From Zanthoxylum bungeanum (taxonomy: Eukaryota; Streptophyta; Magnoliopsida; Sapindales; Rutaceae): a DNA stretch of 64,000 nt. Position 1 is the stretch's first letter. Every line of letters begins with the position of its first letter. The DNA lies in the NCBI GenBank assembly GCA_019454045.1, contig SKCR01023810.1, positions 1-64,000 of the forward strand, written 5' to 3'. The notes beneath the pieces were generated by a model that searched no databases, was not told the DNA's origin, and worked only from the letters and a program-made list of their open reading frames with translations. Below, piece after piece: positions 33,089-45,150 of the stretch. The translations under genes were made by a program, and so were the position numbers.

Positions 33089-33420
33089 TTAGCATTTCCC
33101 TAAATTAATAAATTAATATTAGTTTATTTTAAATTAAGAAATTTAAAATAGAAACGATATTAGTTTATTTTAATGAGTGCCCTTAAATTTCTTAAGGGCA
33201 CTCATTAAGAAATTCAAGGGCACTCATTAAGAATTCATATTTGGAAAGTTTTCATATCACTTTTTTTGGAAAATGTAAAAAATTATCCGAATATTAATTA
33301 CTTTTTTCATAAAAACTTTCCAAATATAGAAATGTTAATGAGTGCCCTAAGGGCACTCATTAACATTTCCCTAAATTAATAAATTAATATTAGTTTATTT
33401 TAAATTAAGAAATTTATAAA
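33089..33420. repeat. MITE-like palindromes with flanking direct repeat
   Basis: GTTAATGAGTGCCCT and AGGGCACTCATTAAC lie back to back at 33334-33364, forming a perfect 30-bp palindrome. A second inverted pair of AATGAGTGCCCTT/AAGGGCACTCATT lies at 33172-33209, with another CACTCATTAAG at about 33220-33230. A segment of about 55 bases starting CATTTCCCTAAATTAATAAA flanks both sides (33091-33145 and 33364-33418). This looks like terminal pieces of a MITE family plus a duplicated flank. Confidence 0.65.
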
Positions 33421-34348
33421 ATAATTTAATATTATATATAATATATATACGCACACGATCATACTTCAATTCACACTTTAAAATCCGCATAAAATCTACA
33501 TTCAATTAAAAGATTAGAATCATTTTTATCTTTATTTGCTCCTATAATTTACATAAAATTCATGCGAATTTTATGTGCTTGTGTGTATATATATACACAC
33601 ACACAAAAGTGCATTAAAGTTGTTGAAAAGAATGCTTAATTTTGAGATTTGAGCCGAAACTCAAGCATGCCGTGGCAATCATAACATGCAGTCTTTAGTG
33701 AAGTTAGAGCTGAACTCTTAATATTTGATCTCAAATTATGATCTACAGTATAAATTAGAAAAATAAAAATCAATTTTTAAATATATAATATAATTTTTAT
33801 ATTAATAAGGATTATATTTTAAGAGTTTATTTAAGATTTTAAAATTTAGGATAATTTTGAGCCGTCTTTATGTCAAGTCAAATGATAATATATATAAATA
33901 GGAAAACAAACAAACAAAAAAAAAGAAAAAAAAAAAAACCAGCCAGCTGGCTGGCATGAATATTCAAATTCAATGGAACAAACAATAAAAAGATCCAATG
34001 AAATAGATGCATGTGCCTAGATGTCCTCCAATACCAATAGATTCCGCAGGCACCCGTTCTTCCAAAACCGCGTCCTTATCTGAGCCTCACCCCACACACA
34101 CACACGTATCATCACTTCTTATCCCCTACTGTCGAAACTCCATTATTATTTTGTTTTCTTGTTTTCTGTCGTTTTAATATTCTTTTAAGGTAATCGGTTT
34201 AATGACATACGAGAATTCTCTAATATATTTATAATTATAAGAGAATTATATCCTTTAAAAAATGTCTTAAAATTGAATTGATATATTCTCTAAAAATGAA
34301 AGAATATAAAACCAGAGTCCAAAGAGTATTCACATCCTTAGATTAAAG
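33421..34348. other. Spacer before gypsy copy 2
   Basis: AT-rich, with a TA/CA microsatellite near 33580-33605, an A-rich run at 33905-33935 and (AC)n at 34094-34103. No gene seen. Confidence 0.4.
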
Positions 34349-34353
34349 GGTAT

Positions 34354-34944
34354 TGTTGGCGAAGAAAATCGTCATATAATGTACGAGTCAATGGGAGGCG
34401 AAAAGAAAGGACATGTCATTAGGACGAAGAGCAATTAAGACAAGCAGGTATTGCAAGGTAATTTGCAAACATGGCGACAATGGGAAAAGCAGTCAGAACG
34501 ATCACCACACGACGCAGTGATTAGGACGACAAAAAACAATCAGGACGACCGCCACACGTTGCAGTTGATCCCTCAATTACAGTAACTACCCACGACTTGA
34601 CAGTTCCCCACGGTCTGGCAGTTAGGCCGCCTAACCTGGCAGTTAGAGGCACGATCCAGCAGTTGCAGAGAAGTTTGCGGATTGAAACCGTCCGAGCAGT
34701 TAACCGAGCTCCACTATAAAAAGCTCACGCAAGAGAAGAAGAGGAGACCAGAAAAAATGAAGACTCAAAATGAGCATTTTATTTTAATTTTAATTTTTTA
34801 TTTCTTAGATTGTAATCCTTAGGACGGTAATTTGTGTGCTTGTGCCCCTTGGAGGCTTATTCACTTAATCAAACACCCCTTACTGGGACTTTATCTCGGG
34901 AGGTTTGAACCTTACACGCTATTTGACGGGAAATTGTGCAAACA
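34354..34944 (+). repeat. 5' LTR of gypsy copy 2
   Basis: TGTTGGCGAAG ... GCAAACA, 591 bp. TATA-like CTATAAAAAGC lies at about 34714. Upstream, the U3 carries repeated GCAGTT/ACAGTT words at about 34562, 34600, 34619, 34641 and 34661, the same arrangement as in copy 1. Confidence 0.9.
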
Positions 34945-34949
34945 GTTTT

Positions 34950-34967
34950 TGGCGACCACAGTGGGAG
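34950..34967 (+). other. Primer binding site of gypsy copy 2
   Basis: TGGCGACCACAGTGGGAG lies 5 bases after the LTR end and is shared with copy 1 (7378). It begins with the TGG expected opposite a tRNA CCA end. The specific tRNA was not identified. Confidence 0.7.
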
Positions 34968-34987
34968 AATTGGTATAGAGAATGGAA

Positions 34988-37131
34988 ATGCCTCCGAAAA
35001 GAAACACTTAAACTGGCTCGAATACAGAGGAAGGGGGACTGGAGCAAACCAACTAGGCCCACGTTCTAGCCGTAGTAGACCATTTCGAGGGTCTGGCAGA
35101 CGCTAGCCGATATGACACTACGCGAGAATTCAGCCCTAACGCGGTTCGCACCTTGTTTGGCGAGTTCACCCAAGATGTTGTCGAATAGGTGAGGCTTTAA
35201 AATGCTCACATCATAGATAAGTTTACTTCGGTTAGTAACTCGCATTACGAAAATATGACCAAACATCTGAGCGCATTGAATGAGTTGATGGCCAAATGTG
35301 TAAACGGGGGGACAGCCCTACCGTGGACTATACCTCCTTCTGCACCAAACAGTTATAAGGCTTGTCCAAGAAATGTTCCTCCACCAGGGGTTACTGCCTC
35401 TACGATATCCAGGGGGGAATAAGCCCCGGAGGCAATGACCCACATCTAGGGCCAAACACACATCAAGGACCAAACATGGTACAACATGAAGTAGTGTTGC
35501 CCCAAGGATCCCAAATTTCACAAGGGCAAAGTCACGACTATGCCATTTGTGAGAGGACCACAACCACCACCCGTAGCAATGCCATTCAATGGCAATGACA
35601 TGTTGAGATAATAGATGACCGAGATTCTGCAGAATCAATTCGGTCTAGGGGTAAGGCCGATTCGGCCAAGATATCGAAAGCCATATCCAAATTGGATTGA
35701 TGTAGCGTATTCATGGCCCAAGAACTACAAAATACCAGAATTTTCTCTGTTTAAAGGGTCTGAGGAAGTTTCTACCATAGAACACATAGGGCGGTTTACC
35801 CTTCAGTGTGGAGAAACGAACGATTTCCATAGGTTGAGGTTATTTCACAGCTCATTGTCAGGAGTAGCTTTCTCATGATATGTCAACCTGCCGCCTAATT
35901 TAGTGGAAAATTGGCAACAAATGAAGCAGATGCACAATTTTATAAGGCCAAATCTGAAGTGGCTTTGGCCGATTTGGAAAATTTGAGACAACTCCCAGGA
36001 GAATGGACCGAGACGTTCTTGCAAATGTTCAAAGCGGCTCGATGCCGATGTTACGTGCCTTCGCCGGAAAAGGAGTTTGTGAGAATCGCTTAAAGCTGCC
36101 TTAATTTCGATCTAAAAAATAAATTTCAAGATCGCGAGTTCTGGGACCTCCCCCAACTCACCACAAGTGTGGTGCGATATGAACGGTTATTAAGGGAAGA
36201 TGAGCAAATGAAATTTTTTAGCAAGGGAACCTATTACAGGAATATCAACTATGAAACAGACGAAGTGGACATCGAATCGGTCGACTTATGCTGGGCTGAA
36301 TTGGTCAAAGGGAAGCCATATGTTTGCAAGACGTGGGCTGAATCCCAGGCCAAAGTAGAGAACGATAAAAAGATTAGGAACTTTTCTTTTGATACCTCGA
36401 AGGTCGATGTCATATTCCATCAATTATATAAAGACAAGCAAATTAGGTTAAGCGATCGCCACACATTGCCAAGCATTGAACAAATCGGTGATAAAAAATA
36501 TTATAAGTGGCATAATGCATGGTCTCATTGAACTAACAATTGTCTTATTTTTGGGAATATTTTACAGGACGCCATAGAATCTGGACGAATAACGTTCGAA
36601 AAAAAGATGACGGTGGACGACAATCCTTTTCCAAAGCCAATGGAATTAAATATGATTAACTCGGACCTCACCAAAATGAACTTTCCAAAATTCAAGCTGG
36701 TTCTGGATGAAGATCAGGACGGTCATCGTCCAAGTGATTTTGAAAGGATTGAAACACCCAAAGAAATGAGGGATCCGCGAAATTTGTGTGCAAGGTGCAA
36801 AAATATTATAGAGTGGATGAAAGAGTTGAAAGATACATGTGAAAGACCAATAAAGAAGGAACCAGTAGCGTGGCAGCTAAGGACATTCGCGCCAAGGTTT
36901 TACGGTGAACATTCCAATTTCATCCAAAATATAAGGACGTTTAGGCCGAAAATTCATTAGCCCAACGTATGGAATTCGTACCATCGGCCATACTCATGCC
37001 AACGACCAGGGAAGAACTACCCCCCGGTGGATGAAATGACAAGGAATCAATTGATACGACACCAAAGAAACTATAGCCGTATGATGCGTCAGCAAGGGGA
37101 GATCAAAGTCCCCACAGGCCATAGTGCCCAT
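34988..37131 (+). pseudogene. gag of gypsy copy 2 (first part)
   Basis: ATG 34988 (MPPKRNT) is followed by a stop eight codons in, and more stops follow. Gag words in order: GLGVRPIRPRYRKPYPNWID (about 35644), NYKIPEFSLFKGSEEVSTIE (35722), ALADLENLRQLPGEWTETF (about 35964), the 36169-36531 block (MVRYERLLRE ... CKTWAESQAKVE), and 36607-36960 (RCKNIIEWMKELKDTCE). The region continues after the hAT at 38324. Confidence 0.85.
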
Positions 37132-38315
37132 TAGGGGTGAACAATTTTGCGGGTCAGAAGCCGACCCGACCCGATCCGATGAAACCCGACCCGACCCGGT
37201 CGGGTTTCATAAATCAGGAAAAAAAATCGGGTTGGCATGACCCGACCCGATTATTTAGGGTCGGGTCACGGGTTTCGTCAAAAAAATCGGGTCAAACCCG
37301 ACCCGACCCGATTTCAGTCCATATAAATTCTAAAAAATAAAAATTAGGTTTTCACTGTTCTTCTCTTCTCTCACCCCTCACTCTGCAGCAGCCATATCCT
37401 CCTCCTCCTCACTCTTCTTTTCTATTCTCTTTAATCTCCAATTTTCCATTGACAACGCCACCCACCGCCAACATTAAACTTTTGCCACTTCCCAACGGCC
37501 CCAACCAATCTCCCTTGACGACAATCACGACGCCACCAAGTAACCCCCAATACGCCACTGCCCTCCATTGACGACGCCGCCAGTCACCACCACGGACTGG
37601 TCTAAGGAACCAAACTTGTTTTTTCCAAGTTACTTCGGCTAACTGTTATGTGTAATTATGTTGAATGTTTAGATCTCAATTTTCAGAAATATTAGTGTGT
37701 TTTTGTTTGATTATGGGTTTTACTTGTTAGTCCACTAATGTTTACTGTTGATGCGTTTTTTGTCTATTGTAATGGCTTGTTCTTTATCAATTGTAGGGGG
37801 GTTTATGAGTTTTTATCTGTATCTCTTTCCTTATTTGATGCTTAGGGTTTTTATATTTGGATAATAAGGTAACTATTTGTTCTACTGGGAGTCTTGGCTA
37901 TTGTAATTTGATGAGGCATCTCATGCTTGTATATTTCTTCCCAAATCAAAATGAGTAAATGACAACCTGTGATGCTAAAATGAGTAAAAAAATTAAGGAA
38001 ATTTTTTTGGCAAGCAATGCAAGGGTTGTGACTCGAACTTATAAAGTCATTTGGTTTTAACCCAACAATTTTCCACTTGAGCTACTCCATCACTTCAAGA
38101 ATTTTGTACCATTAAAAATATATAATTATATATTTTCAGATTCTCTTTGACCCGATCAAACCCGCATCAACCCGACCCGATCCGAATTGACCCGACCCGC
38201 TTGGGTCACTCTTCATAATTTTGGGTTTCGGGTCTTGTTTTGGAAACGACCCGACCCGATCGGGTCAATTAAAATTTGTCGGAACCCGACCCGACCCGAC
38301 CCGTGTACACCCCTA
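37132..38315. mobile_element. Non-autonomous hAT element, 1184 bp, in gypsy copy 2
   Basis: Perfect 8-bp target duplication GTGCCCAT (37124-37131, 38316-38323). Inverted ends are TAGGGGTGAACA and, read inward from the right, TAGGGGTGTACA. Subterminal CGACCC/GGGTCG words fill 37150-37320 and 38150-38305. Excising the element restores the continuity seen in copy 1 at the same place (CCATAGT at 9532). No transposase is encoded, and the centre looks like unrelated filler. Confidence 0.93.
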
Positions 38316-38323
38316 GTGCCCAT

Positions 38324-39791
38324 ATAAGGGAAAAGCCGGATGTGAGCAGCAAAGAAAATGGTGAAAGGGAAGAGATAGATACGAGCTGTAAAGAGTGTAC
38401 CAAATTTGATCGGTGAAAAAGGGGATGAGACAGACAATGAGGAACCCCTTATTGTCATTCAGTTTGGTAGTATGCCTCCGGTTGTGGCTAATCATTACTT
38501 GTTGTCCGAAAAGTTCAAGGGGGACAACAATGAGAGCTCTGAGAATAACGAAAATGTCTATGACGGTGAGGATACATGATTCACAGCACTCACGATAACA
38601 GATGGAGAGGCCTCTGACGAGGAACTGACAGATATAGAGGAAGAAATATATATCAGGACCGGAGCACGAATGAAGGGGATATCACAAAATCGACTTCCCA
38701 GGGAATTATATGAAGCCGGAAATCCTACAGTTGGTACATTAGGAGAGGACTTGGGGCGATCTCCATACCTCGTCCTATACGGAATGCCCAAGGTAAAACG
38801 AGCCATAACTAGGGCAGAAAAGTAGAGGTTGTTCATCAATAATGTCTCCCGTGACGCGCTGATCATATTTCCACCTTTTGGATGGGTCGAGGAGGAAGAG
38901 TCACCTCAGACAAGTACCAGCGGTGAAGAAACGATGGAGGTAGGAACGTTAGGGAAAATGACGTTTCCAAAACCACCACAACAAATGACAAAGCACCTGC
39001 GACCGTTGTATATGAAAGCAAAGGTAAACGGAATACCCATCACTAAGGTGTTGATTGACAATGGAGCAGCTATCAACGCAATCCCGGTAAGGATGCTGGG
39101 GAGATTAACGAAATCGGAGAACGATCTTATCCCTACGGAGGTGGTTCTTACAAGTTTCAATGGAGAGGCAACGACAGCCAAAGAGGTTGTCCCACTAGAC
39201 TTGCAGGTAGGAAGCACTACAAAGACAGTGGTGTTTTCGTTATATATGGACCGACCACGTATAACATGCTCTTGGGACGAGACTGGATCCATGATAGCAG
39301 ATGTATTCCTTCGTCCCTTCATCAATGTCTGGTTTTTTGGAATCAGAAAGATAAAGTAGAAATAATACACGCCGATAATAAGCTCTTCGCAGCAGAGACA
39401 AATTCGGCCGAATATTTCATGTATGAAGGGAATTACGGGCCAACAAGAGTGTTGAACGAAGCAGGAAATTTGGCCATAGTGGCCCAGAATGACGAGCCAT
39501 ACCCCGCAGATATACTAAATGACTTGTTCGCACAAACAAGGCCAACTATAATGGCTTTCGAAGGGCCAATGCATGGCTAGGAAACCAGCAATTTCAATGG
39601 AGAAGAGCGAACATAATAAAGAACAAGTCGTGCTCGCGGCCACTAGGGCCAGCTTGATGGCCTATGTAACGGAACATGAAGTTGAAGCCGAGAATCTGGC
39701 CGTAATTTTGATCTCAAGAGATAAATTGTTAGCATATCAGACAGAAGACAGAATAAGAGAGGCATGCGGGGTGGATTGCTTGATGGAATGA
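38324..39791 (+). pseudogene. gag/pol linker and protease of gypsy copy 2
   Basis: The acidic linker (38410-38820, with a stop at 38823) is followed by an open frame (38829-39359). That frame holds the protease-like core VLIDNGAAINAIPVRMLG at about 39048-39100 (D-N-G at the catalytic position, shared with copy 1). A frameshift near 39240 precedes YNMLLGRDWIHDSRCIP-type words (about 39260-39310), a typical retropepsin C-terminal region. Coding words continue to EACGVDCLME at about 39790. Confidence 0.8.
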
Positions 39792-39879
39792 AGTAATAAG
39801 AATGAACAGTTAAAGGAGGAAGAAGAGTACGCTCTAAATGGGCGGCATAAGGAAAACATTACAAGGGTATAAGATGTTA

Positions 39880-40956
39880 TGGACGAGGTAAACCTGGGAA
39901 GTGAGGACGACATACACATCACTTACATCAGCAAGGAACTAGAGGCCCAGGTGCGCGAAAAACTAATCCATCTTTTACAAAAATATAAAGATTGTTTTGC
40001 TTGAGACTACGATGAAATGTCGGGTTTAAATAAAACTTTAGTAGAACATAGATTGCCAATTATGCCAAATCACAGGCCATATAAACAGCCTCCCCCGAAG
40101 GTTTGCACCCAAAGTCATGCCCGGCATTAAGAAAGAAGTCGCGCACCTTTTGAAGGCGAAATTCATTAGGACGACCAGATATGTAGACTTTTTATCAAAT
40201 ATCGTCCATGTCATGAAAAAGAATGGAACCTAAGAATATGTATAGATTTTAGGAATTTGAACTTGGCAACACCAAAAGACCAGTACCCCATGCCTACGGT
40301 GGATTCCTTAGTAGACTCCACAGTAGGGTATCGAGTATATTCTTTTATGGATGGGTACGCAGGTTATAACCATATTTACATTGCCAAAAATGATATTCAT
40401 AAAATGTCTTTCAGGTGCCCGGGGTCTTTAGGATGTTATGAGTGGGTGGTAATGCCATTCGGCCTAAAAAACGCTGGGGCCACTAACCAGCGGGCTATGA
40501 ATCTAATTTTCCATGACATGATCAGTAATTTCGTGGAGGTTTATGTGGACGATATAGTGGTTAAGTCTATAACTGTAGACGATCACTTTAGCCACTTAGT
40601 GATGACTTTTGAACGAATGAGGAAATCCAAGTTAAAGTTAAACTCTGCCAAATATACTTTCGGGGTATGCGCAGGAAATTTCTTGGGTTTTCTAGTCCAC
40701 CAGCGGGGAATTAAGATTGATGCTAATAAATCTAGGGCGATTACTGAAGCCAAGCCACCCCAAAACAAAAAAGAGTTGCAAAGATTTCTAGGCCAAGGTT
40801 AATTTCTTAAGGAGATTCATTTATAACTGTGCAGGAAAAACTAAAAGGTTCTCATCCCTGTTAAAGCTAAAGGATAAGGACGAATTCGTATGGACCGAAG
40901 AACATCAAAGGGCCTTCGAGAGCCTGAAGAATTATTTATCACAACCGTTGGTGATG
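39880..40956 (+). pseudogene. Reverse transcriptase of gypsy copy 2
   Basis: N-terminal words (GLNKTLVEHRLPI at about 40024) carry several frameshifts. From 40257 the frame is open: NLATPKDQYPMPTVDSL, FMDGYAGYNHI, VMPFGLKNAGATNQRAMN and the catalytic YVDD in EVYVDDIVVKS (about 40536-40568), then LQRFLGQ (stop at 40800). KTKRFSSLLKLK-type words follow in another frame. The RNase H start reads SLKNYLSQPLVMVP and is interrupted by the solo LTR at 40962. Confidence 0.9.
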
Positions 40957-41559
40957 GTACCTGTGGGACACAGGAACTGGGCGACGCATGTTGTTCCAGG
41001 CTCGGGGGCCTAGTCGGGAGTACGGAGTAGCCACGAGGGACTAAACCGGAGAGTAATGGAGTCGCCACCCGGTGTGAACCGGGAAAATGAGATTTAAGGC
41101 TGCACTCACCCCTCGCAAGGGAAGACCTCAAACCATTGGGTTCGGAATGGTCCCTTACTTATGCAACTTGTAATGTAAAGATTTATGCAATAATCCAACC
41201 AAGCCTATGACATATATTTCCAAGTGCAACACAATCCTAGATTCACATGCTTAAAAGTATAGTTTACATCTAACATATATGAAACCAAATCTTATTGCCA
41301 AATTCACATGCTCAAAAGTAGGCCTTTGCAACAACAAGCACATAACGTCATAAGAATTCAATCATTCATGTAAATATAAACACAAATAGTCATGGTAACG
41401 TTTGCGTGTAATATAAAGGAAATCAAAATGACGACAAATAATATTGTAGGCGCATAACAGAAATAGACAGCTAGAGAGGTAATACAAATGCATAGCGTAC
41501 AAAGGGGTAACCATATGCTAAGATGGACATGTCGTAATGTGATGCAAGAGGATCTGTTT

Positions 41560-41890
41560 ACCGTGTGCATTCGTGTAGCGTTCGTAGACGCGTTCGAACG
41601 GTAAACAGAAGGTTCTCGTTCGAGTAGCGTTCGTAAACGCGTTCGAACATAAATGAGACAGAATGCTCACGTTCGTGTGGCGTTTGTTAACGCGTTCGAA
41701 CGGAAATGAAACAGAATACTCACGTTCGTGTGGCATTTGTTAACGCGTTCGAACAGAAATGAAATAGAATGCTCACGTTCGTATGGCGTTTGTGAACGAG
41801 TTCGAACGGAAATAAGACCTGATGCATGATAAGGCAAAATACATGCGCGTTCGAGTTGCGTTCGTAAACGCGTTCGAACGGGAACAGACC
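41560..41890. repeat. Six repeats of about 53 bp centred on the palindrome CGTTCGAACG
   Basis: GTTCGAAC cores at about 41591, 41640, 41693, 41746, 41800 and 41871. Each is preceded by a CGTTCGTGTGGCGTTTG-like half and followed by GAAATGAAACAGAATGCTCA-like filler. Related CGTTCGAACG words recur near the other end of the solo LTR (44220-44300). Confidence 0.85.
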
Positions 41891-41940
41891 TGATGCATGA
41901 AATGGGACGCAATACATAAATGACGAATAGTACAATACGA

Positions 41941-42214
41941 GGCGCGACGAAGCATCGTGGTAAGGGCTTTAAACCCCTCCCCATAGGGGATCTTTCATTC
42001 CACTTACTAAGCCCATGCGCTTGATTGAACCATGCATAAAAACATAAAGACAATCATATCAAACTAAGTATGCCCGATTGAGCATATCTTGCATTCAACC
42101 GGACACACATCAACCGGCGCGGCAAAGCATCGTGGTAAGGGCTTTAACCCCTCCCCATAGGGGATCTTTCATTCCACTTACTAAGCCCATGCGCTCGATT
42201 GAACTATGCATAAA
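41941..42214. repeat. Duplicated segment of about 98 bp in the solo LTR
   Basis: GCGACGAAGCATCGTGGTAA ... CATGCATAAA at 41943-42040 recurs at 42119-42214 with few changes. Each copy contains the inverted repeat CCCCTCCCCATAGGGGATC. Confidence 0.85.
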
Positions 42215-42480
42215 TAAGCAACATACAGAATTTAAGTGACGAGAAATAAAGAACCCAAAGCAACACAAAACAAGAGAGGGTGCCGTTTACTCAAGTGATA
42301 CGTGGAGTTGTATCCCAAGTACAGACCGCACTACCGTCCATTCGGATCCGGCTACAGAATTTACGTCTGGGTTTCCATCCTATATACCACAAGAGGCGAC
42401 ACTCTTTTATTCATCCAATACCCACAACATGCATCATATACACAACAAATGCCACAAATACAGAAAATATAATCAAAGTA

Positions 42481-43736
42481 AATGACCAGAAATTAAATAG
42501 AAATAAGTGTGAAAAATACCCTCAGGTCTAACCTTTTAAATCACCTCTCGGATGTACGGTACACGATCGTCGGAAGGGTGGATGCTCCGCAACTCTTCCG
42601 GTTCACTGGTTCACTGTTCTCGTTCGTTGTCTTACTGTTTTGAGTCGTCGTTCTCCGTCTTTTGCTGCTACTTTTGACTCGATTCGCTGCCGTTGCTACT
42701 GTTTTGCTGCTGTATTTTAGTTACTATTCTGGGATGTTTTGGCTACTGTTTTGGGTGTGATTTTCGGTGGTGTTATGGTGTGGTTCGGGGGCTATTTTAT
42801 GCGTGCGTTAGGGCTGCTGTATGCGTGTTTTAGGGCTGTTGTATGGGCTGTTTTTCGGTGAGGTAAAGGGGCTGTTCGGGATGTGTTTTGGTCAAGGCGA
42901 TGAGGGTTCTTTGGTTTGTGATCTTTGGTTATTGAGAGTGAGGGAGAGTCGTCTTGATGTCTTGGGCGTGTATTAGAGAGAGTCGAGAGAGCTTTTTTGT
43001 GTGAATGAGCTAGCTAGGGCCTATGGGCGTGAATTCCAATTGTGTGAAGGTGGTGTGAGAGGGCTGGCTGCGCTGGTTTGATCGGAGAGGGTTGAGTGGG
43101 GTACGTGTTAATGACCAGAAATTAAATAGAAATAAGTGTGAAAAATACCCTCAGGTCTAACCTTTTAATCACCTCTCGAATGTACGGTACACGATCGTCG
43201 GAAGGGTGGATGCTCCGCAACTCTTCGGTTCACTGGTTCACTGTTCTCGTTCGTTGTCTTACTGTTTTGAGTCGTCGTTCTCCGTCTTTTGCTGCTACTT
43301 TTGACTCGATTCGCTGCCGTTGCTACTGTTTTGCTGCTGTATTTTAGTTACTATTCTGGGATGTTTTGGCTACTGTTTTGGGTGTGATTTTCGGTGGTGT
43401 TATGGTGTGGTTCGGGGGCTATTTTATGCGTGCGTTAGGGCTGCTGTATGCGTGTTTTAGGGCTGTTGTATGGGCTGTTTTTCGGTGAGGTAAAGGGGCT
43501 GTTCGGGATGTGTTTTGGTCAAGGCGATGAGGGTTCTTTGGTTTGTGATCTTTGGTTATTGAGAGTGAGGGAGAGTCGTCTTGATGTCTTGGGCGTGTAT
43601 TAGAGAGAGTCGAGAGAGCTTTTTTGTGTGAATGAGCTAGCTAGGGCCTATGGGCGTGAATTCCAATTGTGTGAAGGTCGTGTGAGAGGGCTGGCTGCGC
43701 TGGTTTGATTGGAGAGGGTTGAGTGGGGTACGTGTT
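42481..43736. repeat. Recent tandem duplication, about 629-bp unit, in the solo LTR
   Basis: Units 42481-43109 and 43110-43736 are almost identical: by eye only about three substitutions and two single-base deletions. Both begin AATGACCAGAAATTAAATAG and end GTTGAGTGGGGTACGTGTT. It could also be an assembly duplication. Confidence 0.92.
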
Positions 43737-44444
43737 CTGCCGTGTGAGAGAGGAGTGTGTGTCGTGAATTGAGAGAGGGGGCAAGGCTTGGAAAAGTGTG
43801 GTTTATATAGAGCTAGGGTTTGTCCTTGTCTCACAAGGAAGGGATCTTGCATTCAATTTAGGATTTGGTCTTAAGGAAAGTCAAAGATTGAGGGGGGACA
43901 ATGTTAATTCAAATTAGGAAGGTAATATCTTTAATTGGTGTTGATTAGGCATTTAATTTGTTAGATTAGGAAGTCAATATTTTAGATTGGTATATAATTT
44001 TATTTAGTTAGGAATAATATATATTTGATTGGGAATATAATTGGTTGATTGATTTTAATTATGCATGACATCCTTTTAATTTGGTATGTGATTTTTAGAT
44101 TTGTTTTGATTTCACCATGTGTTAAATATGTGTTTTAAGTGGGCTTGGGCGTGTGGGCCAAGGTTTGGGTGAATTGGGCTTAATGTGAGGCTAGCAGCAA
44201 AACCAGAATTACCGACACCGTTCGAACGCTTCCTCGAACGCGGCACGAACGCCCGTAATCCGTTTGACGTTCGAACGTACACACAAACGCAGCACGAACG
44301 AAAACAGTGAACCTTGTTTATTCTGAATTCCCCTTCCGATGTCCGTTTTCCGTGACCTCCGTGACTTAAAAGGTAGTGTCTCCAAAATGAGACTCATCAT
44401 AGGGACTTATGTGTAAAAATGCAGTGCCTACTGCCTACAGTACC

Positions 44445-44800
44445 CCTTGTGCCAGGACGACTGATAAAGCTTTACATATCCGCTGAAGAGAAATCCATAG
44501 CTGAGATGATCGCACATGACGACAACATGAACATCGAAAGAGCCATCTATTATATCAGCAGACAATTACTGAAATATGAATGTAATTATTCTCCAATGGA
44601 GAAGCTGTGTTTGACTTTGTATTTCACATGTACTAAATTACGTGCCTACCTTAGGCCGACTACTGTGTATCTAATTACAGAAATTAATATCATAAAGTAC
44701 ATTTTTCTCATCCTATTTTGCATCAAAGAGTCGGGTTCTGGTCTCTGTCATTGTCGGAATTCAATATACGACACGAACCCCAGAAAGCCATAAAAAAATC
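44445..44800 (+). pseudogene. RNase H domain of gypsy copy 2 pol
   Basis: RLIKLYISAEEKSIAEMI then AIYYISRQLLKYECNYSPMEKLCLTL and FTCTKLRAYL are the standard RT-associated RNase H words of gypsy elements. Stops appear at about 44790. Confidence 0.8.
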
Positions 44801-44805
44801 AAGCA

Positions 44806-45150
44806 TTGGCAGATTTCTTGGCTGATCACCCGTGTCTAAGTACCATTAAAGAAACGGAAATGGAAATAGACGAATGCTGCCTAAAATCGTGGACGATGTA
44901 TTTCGACGGATCTAGCACATCGAAAGGACCAGGAATGGGAATAGTCTTGGTCAGTCCATTGGGAGAACCATTCCGCTTCATAATCAAGTTGAACGAATGT
45001 TGCACCAACAACCAGGCTAAATATGAGGCCTTGATATTTGGGTTGGAAATACTCCTAAATATGGGAGTAACACACGTGTCTATTAAAAGAGATTCGCAAC
45101 TAGTGATCCAACAGGTGACGAGAGTCTTTAAATGCCAGAGCTAATCAATC
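44806..45150 (+). pseudogene. Archaeal-type RNase H (second RNase H) of gypsy copy 2
   Basis: MYFDGSSTSKGPGMGIVL, NNQAKYEALIFGLEI and SIKRDSQLVIQQV match the type I archaeal-like RNase H found, in addition to the normal one, in Tat-lineage elements. Catalytic residues D (in YFDGS), E (in KYEAL) and D (in RDSQL) are present. A stop falls at 45142 (TAA). Confidence 0.82.

Larger units (their letters stand above)
40962..44439 (-). mobile_element. Solo LTR of another retrotransposon, 3478 bp, in gypsy copy 2 pol
   Basis: Termini TG (40962) and CA (44439) are directly flanked by perfect 5-bp duplications GTACC (40957-40961, 44440-44444). The RNase H words continue across the insertion (PLVMVP then VPGRLIKLYISAEE). 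There is no coding region and no second copy of the ends, so a solo LTR is the simplest reading. The minus strand reads GGGTGGCGACTCCATT near 41053-41067, a primer-site-like word common near Tat-type LTR ends, which suggests minus orientation. It contains three internal duplications, listed separately. Confidence 0.75.

Noticed and set aside
41358..42053. Overlapping minus-strand ORFs rich in NATRT/FERV-like words
   Set aside because: They are read-through of the 53-bp CGTTCGAACG repeats inside a solo LTR; there is no codon bias or family match.
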